DNA of 21,741 nt from Patescibacteria group bacterium (lineage in GTDB: Bacteria > Patescibacteriota > Dojkabacteria > JAKAPS01 > JAJZLI01), in the NCBI GenBank assembly GCA_023380695.1, contig JAMCRT010000034.1, positions 1 through 21,741 of the forward strand, written 5' to 3'. Position 1 is the first letter of the stretch; every line of letters starts with the position of its first letter. Positions 8,352 through 14,672 of the stretch are shown piece by piece. The translations under genes were made by a program, and so were the position numbers. The notes beneath the pieces were generated by a model. The model saw only the letters and a program-made list of their open reading frames with translations, ran no database searches and was not told the DNA's origin.

Positions 8352-8400
8352 ATGCATATAAATATTTTGTTCAATAAGTTCAATAAATATTTATATGTAT
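8352..8400. repeat. long AT-rich inverted repeat with tandem 9-mer in the loop
   Basis: CATATAAATATTT (8355-8367) and AAATATTTATATG (8385-8397) are perfectly complementary over 13 bases. The stem extends outward by a G-T pair and two A-T pairs to 8352/8400. The 17-base loop holds most of a perfect tandem repeat, GTTCAATAA twice (8369-8377, 8378-8386). It lies 34 bases after the histidine kinase stop. It could end the htrA operon, although no T-tract follows, or serve as a protein site. Confidence 0.55.
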
Positions 8401-8418
8401 GTATTTTTGGTATATTTA

Positions 8419-8427
8419 TGATATAAT
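8419..8427 (+). promoter_or_regulatory. extended -10 promoter candidate upstream of LysM-C39 gene
   Basis: TGATATAAT is a perfect extended -10 element (TG-n-TATAAT). The start point would be near 8434, giving a leader of about 107 bases. No matching -35 is seen, which extended -10 promoters do not need. It is one of two candidates in this gap. Confidence 0.4.
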
Positions 8428-8467
8428 ACATTTGTATCTTATAGAAATGTATAAAGAAGGTATAGTC

Positions 8468-8496
8468 TTTACATAAATATATGGTTTATGTATAAT
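8468..8496 (+). promoter_or_regulatory. promoter with embedded palindrome (operator-like) for LysM-C39 gene
   Basis: TTTACA (8468-8473), exactly 17 bases, then TATAAT (8491-8496). The predicted start is near 8503, leaving a 38-base leader. The inverted repeat TACATAAA / TTTATGTA (8470-8477 / 8485-8492, 7-base centre) fills the spacer and reaches into both promoter elements, as expected of an operator that blocks polymerase. The regulator is unknown; the response regulator encoded just upstream is a candidate. Confidence 0.55.
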
Positions 8497-8540
8497 AAAT
8501 AAAAGTAATATTTTAAAGTATTATTTAACTAGATAATTAA

Positions 8541-9896
8541 ATGTTTTTAAAAATTAAGGAAGATTCGCCGAAACAGGACAGCAAGTTTCGATGGTGGGTT
8601 TTTAACATAAACATAAAGAATAGGTTTGTCATATTTGAAGAGTTTTATGTATCTTTTTCTGGATATATAGATAGTAGATTTTCTTTCTTCAGTAGTTTTT
8701 CCAAAAGGATACAAAAGTTATTCATAAAGGTTGATTTCTTCAAAGTTAATCTAATGCAAAAGTTTTATTGGGGAAGAGGTAGGTTTTATAAACATCTGAT
8801 ATTTTCATTCCTATCTTTTGTTTTTATATTCACATTTTTAATGATGTGGGTAGTATGGTTTCATAGTAGTGATGCCCAAAGAATTGCTTTGGCAAAGGTA
8901 AATCCTCAAAGTGAGAATTCAGTGAGTAGTATATTATCAGCAAGTACAATACCAAATCTTAAAGCTACTACCAAATCTTCTGTAAAAGATGCAAGTTATG
9001 GACTAATAAATTGGTATAAAGTGCAACCTGGTGATACATTAGCATCTGTTGCAAAGAAGTTTAATGTATCTTCTTCAGTTATTATGTGGTCTAATCATTT
9101 GAAATCTCCTACTATATATCCTGGAGAGAATTTAAATATTGTTCCTGTATCTGGTATTACATATACTGTAAAACCGAATGATACTATACAAACGATAGCA
9201 GCAAAGTATAAAACATCTGTATCTCAAATTAAAGATTGGAATCTTATGAATGGTACATCTGCAAGTGTAGCCCCAGGAAAGGTTATTTTTATACCGAATG
9301 CTGTGATACCTACTCCTCAAAATAATGTGGCTAATTTTGCAAATACATCTAATAATACTGGCAATACTGGATATACTTCATATACTCCATATACTACTAC
9401 TATTACAAGAATTACATCAAAATCTGTGCCTGTTTCACCTTATTCTATCTATTATAATCAGGGTAATCCAGCATGGAGTGGTATACGTGTAGGATATTCA
9501 TGGGATACAGTAGGAGAAGTGGGTTGTCTTATTTCATCTATTGCTATGGTAGGAAAGTATTATGGATTTAATATTACGCCTGCAACAATTGCTGAAAATC
9601 CATCTAATTTTGTAGGACCTTTATTTAATTGGAATGGACTCGGTATATTTAATGTTATTCCTTTAGGAAGTTTATTTGGAGGATATGTCAATTGGAGTGC
9701 TATTAATACTCAATTATCTTTAGGACATCCAATTGTTGTATCTGTTGGTTATGGATATCATTATGTATTATTGTTAAAACAACTTCCTAATGGGCAGTAT
9801 TTAATGGATGATCCTGCAGTAGGACCTAATTTAATCTTCAATAACCACTACTCTACTTCATCTGTTACTCAGGCTGTAGAATTTGTACCAAATTAG
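8541..9896 (+). CDS. membrane-anchored protein with two LysM repeats and a C39-like peptidase domain
   Basis: A probable cell-wall protein acting outside the membrane. The 451 residues comprise a basic, aromatic-rich cytoplasmic head (1-85, with GRGRFYKH just before the membrane), a TM segment (about 86-106), a linker, LysM 1 (about 157-202, YKVQPGDTLASVAKKF), LysM 2 (about 207-252, YTVKPNDTIQTIAAKY), a Thr/Asn-rich spacer, and a C39-like papain-fold domain (about 303-450). Candidate catalytic residues are Cys329 in GEVGCLISS, His407 in GYHYVLLL and Asp423 or Asp424 in MDDP. LysM repeats bind peptidoglycan, so a wall-directed peptidase or a surface bacteriocin-like protease is likely; the substrate is not shown. 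It follows the htrA/two-component operon on the same strand behind its own promoters. Its end faces argS across a 20-base gap. Confidence 0.85.
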   Translation: MFLKIKEDSPKQDSKFRWWVFNINIKNRFVIFEEFYVSFSGYIDSRFSFFSSFSKRIQKLFIKVDFFKVNLMQKFYWGRGRFYKHLIFSFLSFVFIFTFLMMWVVWFHSSDAQRIALAKVNPQSENSVSSILSASTIPNLKATTKSSVKDASYGLINWYKVQPGDTLASVAKKFNVSSSVIMWSNHLKSPTIYPGENLNIVPVSGITYTVKPNDTIQTIAAKYKTSVSQIKDWNLMNGTSASVAPGKVIFIPNAVIPTPQNNVANFANTSNNTGNTGYTSYTPYTTTITRITSKSVPVSPYSIYYNQGNPAWSGIRVGYSWDTVGEVGCLISSIAMVGKYYGFNITPATIAENPSNFVGPLFNWNGLGIFNVIPLGSLFGGYVNWSAINTQLSLGHPIVVSVGYGYHYVLLLKQLPNGQYLMDDPAVGPNLIFNNHYSTSSVTQAVEFVPN

Positions 9897-9916
9897 GTAT
9901 AAATATATTTTATGCA

Positions 9917-11560
9917 TTACATCTTTTCTATTGTATTAATGCCTAAAAGGTCTAATCCCGTTTTTATGATTTGCATGGTTTTATATGTTAGTGCTAACCT
10001 TGTGTTTCTCACTTCTGTTTGTGTTTTTAAGATACTGTGTTTTTCATAAAAACTATTAAAGGTTTTAGATAGATTTAAAAGATATTCTGTTAATATATTA
10101 GGTGATAATTTAGATTCATATATGGCATCTTGGAATTTATAGATATATCTTGCAAGATTGATTTCATCATCGTTACTAAAGGATATATTTGAAAAATTGA
10201 TAATATTTTTCTCATTTTTCAAAATACTAGCACATCTTACATATACATATTGAATATATACACTGGTATTACCATTTGTTTGTAGCATTTGATCAATATT
10301 AAATATAATGTCTGATGAATAATGTTTTTTTAGAATATTAAATTTAATCGCACCAATTGCTATATCTTTAATAGATTTATCATTTGTTATTCCATTTTTA
10401 TTCATTATATCTTTTGATCTCTCAATTGATGTATTAATTATATCTTCTGCTCTAATTATTATTCCTTTTCTTGTTGAGAGCTTTTTATTTCCTTCAAGCT
10501 TTAGAATTCCATGAGAGATTAATATTAATTTTGTATTTTTCTTTGTAATACCTAGTATTTTTGATGCTTCAAACATTTGTTCTATCATTTGTTTTTGATC
10601 AGATCCAATTTCATATATAAGGACATTTTTACCAAGGACATCTTGTCTGTATTTTATTGTTGCAATATCTCTGAGGGCATAGACTGTAGTTTTATCTGAT
10701 TTTTGTAAGACTAAAGGTTTTTGATTTTGCTTTGTATATACTACTACTGCCCTTTCTTCTATTTTTGCTATTCCATCTTTTAATGATTTTTTTACAATAT
10801 CTAAAGCTAGCTCATTATAGAAACTTTCTCCCAGTATATATGTAAATTCATGGATATCTAATATTTTATATATTCTTTTAAAATCTTGAATACTCCAGTT
10901 TACACAATCATTCCATATTTTTAATATTTTAGGATCTTTTTCTGATAATAGTTTAAAATATTTTTTTGCCTCATCCTTTAATTCTTTGTTGTTCTCTTCT
11001 TTTTTATGAAATTCTATATATAGCTTTAGAAGTTTTTCAATTGGATCTTTTTGAATTTCTGTATAATCACCCCATTTATCAATTGCATAAATCAGTTTTC
11101 CAAATTGAGTACCCCAATCTCCTATATGATTATCAGATTCAATATCAAATCCTATATATTTATGAATTCTTAGTATGCTATCCCCTATTATTGTAGACAA
11201 TAGGTGTGATACATTCATAGGTTTTGCAATATTAGGTGATGAGTAATCTATAATGATTTTATCTTTACTCTTTGTTTTTTCTATAAGAGTCTCTTTTTTC
11301 AAGTATTTTATTAAATCTTCCTTCTTTATCCATATATTTATAAACCCATTAACTGTATTTACTTGGTAATCTCTTAGTTCATTTTTAATAATCTCTGCAA
11401 TATCTTGAGGTTTTTCTTTAATACATTGTGCAATTTTAAAAGCAATATTACTTTTATAGTCACCAAATTTTTTCTCTGTTTGTAAAACTTCTATATTTAG
11501 ATCTAAACCGAATTTTTTATGTACTATATTTTTTAAATCTTGTCTTATTATGTCTTGCAT
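9917..11560 (-). CDS. argS: arginyl-tRNA synthetase
   Basis: A class I synthetase charging tRNA-Arg. The 547 residues show an N-terminal ArgRS-specific domain (about 1-75), a catalytic Rossmann core starting SSPNIAKPMNVSHLLSTIIG (107-126), the conserved DNHIGDWGTQFG (143-154), the KMSKS-equivalent KLSTRKG (360-366) and a C-terminal DALR-type anticodon-binding domain ending GLDLLGINTIEKM. The HIGH motif reads NVSH, so the first histidine is asparagine and the glycine is serine. CPR ArgRS sequences often carry such variants, and the rest of the core is intact, so I expect an active enzyme. The length is normal to slightly short. The start ATG (11558-11560) sits seven bases after an extended -10 element, implying leaderless transcription. 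It is divergent from thyX. Confidence 0.96.
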   Translation of the reverse strand: MQDIIRQDLKNIVHKKFGLDLNIEVLQTEKKFGDYKSNIAFKIAQCIKEKPQDIAEIIKNELRDYQVNTVNGFINIWIKKEDLIKYLKKETLIEKTKSKDKIIIDYSSPNIAKPMNVSHLLSTIIGDSILRIHKYIGFDIESDNHIGDWGTQFGKLIYAIDKWGDYTEIQKDPIEKLLKLYIEFHKKEENNKELKDEAKKYFKLLSEKDPKILKIWNDCVNWSIQDFKRIYKILDIHEFTYILGESFYNELALDIVKKSLKDGIAKIEERAVVVYTKQNQKPLVLQKSDKTTVYALRDIATIKYRQDVLGKNVLIYEIGSDQKQMIEQMFEASKILGITKKNTKLILISHGILKLEGNKKLSTRKGIIIRAEDIINTSIERSKDIMNKNGITNDKSIKDIAIGAIKFNILKKHYSSDIIFNIDQMLQTNGNTSVYIQYVYVRCASILKNEKNIINFSNISFSNDDEINLARYIYKFQDAIYESKLSPNILTEYLLNLSKTFNSFYEKHSILKTQTEVRNTRLALTYKTMQIIKTGLDLLGINTIEKM

Positions 11561-11567
11561 ATGCAGT

Positions 11568-11576
11568 ATTGTAACA
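11568..11576 (-). promoter_or_regulatory. extended -10 element for leaderless argS transcription
   Basis: On the minus strand TGTTACAAT (11576-11568) is an extended -10 element with TACAAT five of six to consensus. The predicted start point is one base before the argS ATG. The element physically overlaps the candidate -35 of thyX on the other strand. Confidence 0.55.
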
Positions 11577-11598
11577 TAAATATATCTTGTGATATACT
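11569..11598 (+). promoter_or_regulatory. candidate promoter for thyX-tmk
   Basis: TTGTAA (11569-11574), 18 bases, TATACT (11593-11598). The start point would be near 11605, giving a 21-base leader without a Shine-Dalgarno sequence. A weaker alternative is TAGTAT (11614-11619), spaced for a leaderless start at 11626. Confidence 0.45.
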
Positions 11599-11625
11599 CA
11601 TTTCAATGTTCCCTAGTATTTAAAG

Positions 11626-13419
11626 ATGATAGAAAAAGATGTTGGACAACCAATACAAGATGAAAGACTTAGTTCTATCATGTATATCCCTGAGGAATTT
11701 TCTGATGAGAAAAGGGTAGAATTAGATGGTTTATCTGAATCTGATTGTTTACTTCCCTTTTTTTCAAATCTTGACAGGCCCGTATTCCTACTTAAGAACA
11801 TGCCAGAGGAAGTTTCAGGTGCTATATCATCAAGATATAGTAGAGCTACAAAGTCACTTAGAAAAACATTTTTTGACGAGTATTTAAGTGAAATATTGAT
11901 GCCGGAAAAGAACAAGAATTGGGAAGGTTTATCCGATGAAAGAAAACATGAGTTAATAGACTATAAAAGAAGATTTATTGATCATATTAGATATTTAAGT
12001 AATCTAGAAAATGCTACAACAGTTAATATAGAGAAAGGTAGGGAATTTTTTAAGAAGTGGTTAGCAGAATATGGTGATGATTCTATTGCTGAACAGGCGG
12101 CAGTTCATTTATGTATTGAAGGAGCATCAAATATTGTTATCAATGCAATAGAGACACAAAGAATTAATTCATATATTGAAAAATCTTCAAGATATGTACC
12201 TTTTGATAAAATAGGTATTGATGGTAGATATCAATATGCAATACCTTTGGAGATTCAAGAATCTAGTATGAGAGAGGAATATGTGAATGCTATGGATAGT
12301 CTCATAGGACATTATAGTAGGATTCTACTTTCATATTTGGAATACATAAAAAGTAAATACCCAAAGGGAGATGATGAAGATGATAGAGCATTTGAAAGAT
12401 CTAGAAGTGCTAAGAGGTTTGATGATTTGAGGGAACTATTACCTTTTGGTATTCAAACAAGTGTTGCTATACAAGGTAATGCGAGGGCAATGGAACATTT
12501 AGTACAAAGATTAAAGCTGCATCCAATATCAGAGGTAAGAGAATATGGAGAGATGATTGGGCAAGAGCTTGAGAGTGCAATGCCATCCTTATTTTCTCAT
12601 ATAAATACTGATAGAGGTAGAAGGTTGCAACAATATAAAAGAGAAATAACCACATTTTCAAGAGACTGTGAAGAAGATACTTTAGAAGATAATATTGGTA
12701 TTGAAAATTCTCAGTCAGCATCACTTATATCTTATGATCATGATGGAGAGAATAAAGTTATTGCAGGATTATTGTTTGATAATAACACAAGGTCTCTTCC
12801 CTATTCTTATTATCTAGAAAAAGTAAAAGTGATGAGTGATGATAAAAAGAGGGAAATTCTGGATAGAGTCTTTAGTAAGAGAGGAGCTAGTCGTGAGAAA
12901 GACAGACATTTAACTGTACCAAAAGCATTTGAACATAGTATGTATTTGTTTGAGATGGTATCTCGTGGAGGAGATTTCAGAGATCTTTTAAGGCATAGAA
13001 TGACAACAATTGAAAGACCTTTGTTTTCTATGGATAATGGATTTGGCGTAGATAACGATCTTATAGATTCAGAATTTATGGAAGATATTAAAAGTTTATT
13101 TGATAGGGTTGGGAGTGTTTACCAAAAATTGAAGAGTGTGGATCCTTTCATTGCTCAATATATTGTACCTTTTGGTTTTTATCAGAGATGGACAATGCAG
13201 CTTAGTGCAAGAGAACTATATTGGATAGCTGAACTTCGTACTGGGCCACAAGGTAAGCCATCTTATAGGAAACTTGTACAAGAAATAGTTGAAGAAGTTG
13301 GGAAGGTTCACCCATTAGTATTTAGTGGGGTTTTAGTTGATAATAATGACTATTCTTTATCAAGAAGAGAGTCAGAAATAAAAATAAGTAATAAATTAAA
13401 ATCTATGGACAACCCATAG
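11626..13419 (+). CDS. thyX: two-domain flavin-dependent thymidylate synthase (ThyX repeat fusion)
   Basis: ThyX methylates dUMP to dTMP using methylene-tetrahydrofolate and FAD. At 597 residues this is over twice the usual 220-250 because it holds two ThyX-like halves. The N-terminal half (about 65-345) has YGDDSIAEQ (149-157), IETQRINSYIEKSSRY (175-190) and LPFGIQTSVAIQGNAR...HLVQRL (272-296). The C-terminal half (about 415-570) has RHR (456-458) and the parallel VPFGFYQRWTMQLSAR...WIAELR (514-538). The family RHR-x7-S signature is split: the first half has TQR-x7-S-S-RY, the second keeps RHR but not the following S-x-R-Y. A composite active site is plausible, since ThyX sites form between subunits. 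The gene is followed by a thymidylate kinase, which supports a real dTMP role. An inactive half cannot be excluded. Confidence 0.88.
   Translation: MIEKDVGQPIQDERLSSIMYIPEEFSDEKRVELDGLSESDCLLPFFSNLDRPVFLLKNMPEEVSGAISSRYSRATKSLRKTFFDEYLSEILMPEKNKNWEGLSDERKHELIDYKRRFIDHIRYLSNLENATTVNIEKGREFFKKWLAEYGDDSIAEQAAVHLCIEGASNIVINAIETQRINSYIEKSSRYVPFDKIGIDGRYQYAIPLEIQESSMREEYVNAMDSLIGHYSRILLSYLEYIKSKYPKGDDEDDRAFERSRSAKRFDDLRELLPFGIQTSVAIQGNARAMEHLVQRLKLHPISEVREYGEMIGQELESAMPSLFSHINTDRGRRLQQYKREITTFSRDCEEDTLEDNIGIENSQSASLISYDHDGENKVIAGLLFDNNTRSLPYSYYLEKVKVMSDDKKREILDRVFSKRGASREKDRHLTVPKAFEHSMYLFEMVSRGGDFRDLLRHRMTTIERPLFSMDNGFGVDNDLIDSEFMEDIKSLFDRVGSVYQKLKSVDPFIAQYIVPFGFYQRWTMQLSARELYWIAELRTGPQGKPSYRKLVQEIVEEVGKVHPLVFSGVLVDNNDYSLSRRESEIKISNKLKSMDNP
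13403..13419 (+). other. short hairpin at thyX stop codon
   Basis: CTATGG (13403-13408), loop ACAAC, CCATAG (13414-13419). The right arm ends on the thyX TAG and is followed by the T-rich stretch TTTCTAATTGTT. It may trim or partly terminate the transcript between thyX and tmk. A six-pair stem makes this a modest claim. Confidence 0.35.
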
Positions 13420-13450
13420 TTTCTAATTGTTACTATAGGACTGTAATATT

Positions 13451-14329
13451 ATGATAGAGATAGATAACTCACCAGATATATCTTTTGAAACATTATACAA
13501 TATAGGTTTTTTAAAACATGTTATAATTGATGGCCTTGATGGATCTGGAAAAGGAACTATTGTAGATGAATTATCTAGTATGTTGGCCTCAAGAGGCCTA
13601 AATGTGTTATCAATAGAGTTACCTCAATATGAACAACCTTGGGGACAGGTCATAAAAAGAGTATTACACTCAGATGCAATAGATTTGACTCTTGAAGAAA
13701 GAATGTTACTGTATGTGCTCAACAGATTGGAAACAATAGATGCAATAAAAAAACAATCTTGTGATATTTATGAAAGATCAAATAAGGAAGTAGTATTGTT
13801 ATTTGATAGATTTGTGACATCAAATGTTATAACTTGTGCATACTATTCCAAAACACATGATACTAATTTAAATATTAAAAAATTATATGAATTTATGCTT
13901 GAATCAGATAGATATTTTCTAGAAAGTCTTCATTTGGAAGATTTTCATGTTGTTGTACCACAAATTAGTGCAGATTTAGCTGTTAATTCTCTTATGGCTG
14001 ATAATACTAGGAAAGATGGTCCTGATTTATATGAAAATACTGATGTACAATCTATAGCAGATAGATATTATCAGATATTATCTGATAATAGTGGTAATAG
14101 ACAAAAAATAAGTCTTGTACCACAAATAGAAAATGGTATAAGGCTTTCGCCTAATACTGTGTCTAAAAGAATCATTGATATGATGTTTGAGGCTACTACT
14201 ACTGCATCTTCTGGAGGAATTCGTGAAAAATTACATATAAGTGAAATAAGTAGTGAATTATTAGGAGAAATGTATAGAATGTTACAATCAGGTAAATACC
14301 CTACTCTTGCAAATCTGGATCCATATTGA
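13451..14329 (+). CDS. tmk: thymidylate kinase-like protein, long form
   Basis: Expected to phosphorylate dTMP to dTDP. The P-loop GLDGSGKGT (28-36), ELPQY (56-60) and DRFVTSN (119-125, the family DR-Y/H motif) identify the thymidylate kinase branch of P-loop kinases. A RKDGPDLYE stretch (187-195) lies where the LID would be. At 292 residues it is longer than the usual 200-215, with about 20 extra residues before the first strand and a C-terminal tail from about 250 that I do not recognise. It starts 31 bases after thyX, with AGGA 10 bases before the ATG. The adjacency to thyX supports dTMP as substrate. It ends in TGA, and the same frame stays open to 14605; I treat this as chance because a separate ATG with its own ribosome binding site lies within it. 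Confidence 0.85.
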   Translation: MIEIDNSPDISFETLYNIGFLKHVIIDGLDGSGKGTIVDELSSMLASRGLNVLSIELPQYEQPWGQVIKRVLHSDAIDLTLEERMLLYVLNRLETIDAIKKQSCDIYERSNKEVVLLFDRFVTSNVITCAYYSKTHDTNLNIKKLYEFMLESDRYFLESLHLEDFHVVVPQISADLAVNSLMADNTRKDGPDLYENTDVQSIADRYYQILSDNSGNRQKISLVPQIENGIRLSPNTVSKRIIDMMFEATTTASSGGIREKLHISEISSELLGEMYRMLQSGKYPTLANLDPY

Positions 14330-14374
14330 TTGCAAATAAGGTTTAAATCATGGTATTATTTAGTATTGAAAGGA
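14330..14374 (+). promoter_or_regulatory. promoter candidate and Shine-Dalgarno site for the small gene at 14381
   Basis: TTGCAA (14330-14335), 18 bases, TATTAT (14354-14359), then GAAAGGA (14368-14374) six bases before ATG 14381. This is the clearest ribosome binding site in the window and decides the start codon. The promoter part is weaker than the ribosome site. Confidence 0.45.
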
Positions 14375-14380
14375 AAAACA

Positions 14381-14605
14381 ATGACAAAGAAGACGAATAA
14401 TATATTTAATGCTCAATATCCAAGTGGAATAGCGTTTGTTGGATCAATCCTTATATGGTTGGGATTAGGTATGCTTACTCATAAAGTGGGTGCCTTCACA
14501 TTAATTGGGATAGGTATGGGTTTTGTACTTGTCGCAATAATTTCTATGTTAAGCCGAAATCGATATCTATCTAGAATGTCCAAAGATAAACAGGATATAT
14601 TGTAA
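14381..14605 (+). CDS. small two-TM membrane protein of unknown function
   Basis: A protein of 74 residues: a polar start, two hydrophobic helices (about 15-33 and 37-57) joined by a tight THK turn, and a basic tail SRNRYLSRMSKDK. Both ends are predicted on the cytoplasmic side. Glycine-rich helices (GLGML, GIGMG) suggest packing with a partner. I chose ATG 14381 rather than the upstream in-frame TTG at 14330 because GAAAGGA lies six bases before it and the hydrophobic part follows directly. It sits between tmk and the phosphohexomutase, which gives no clear functional hint. I do not recognise the family; an AtpZ/AtpI-like resemblance is too weak to use. Confidence 0.7.
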   Translation: MTKKTNNIFNAQYPSGIAFVGSILIWLGLGMLTHKVGAFTLIGIGMGFVLVAIISMLSRNRYLSRMSKDKQDIL

Positions 14606-14637
14606 TAGATTACTATCTATATAGAGTGTGTAATACA

Positions 14638-14664
14638 TTGTCATTTCCCATCATTTTATATAAT
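14638..14664 (+). promoter_or_regulatory. promoter for near-leaderless phosphohexomutase mRNA
   Basis: TTGTCA (14638-14643, five of six), 15 bases, TATAAT (14659-14664). An overlapping TAATAT at 14661-14666 would give a 17-base spacer. The predicted start is about two bases before the ATG at 14673. Confidence 0.6.
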
Positions 14665-14672
14665 ATATAAAT

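Noticed and set aside
13451..14605. UGA read as an amino acid, fusing tmk with the small membrane protein in one frame
   Set aside because: The frames are in register, but the small gene has its own ATG and Shine-Dalgarno. TGA also ends nrdJ, cvpA and the kinase at natural protein ends, and no TGA occurs inside any conserved domain.
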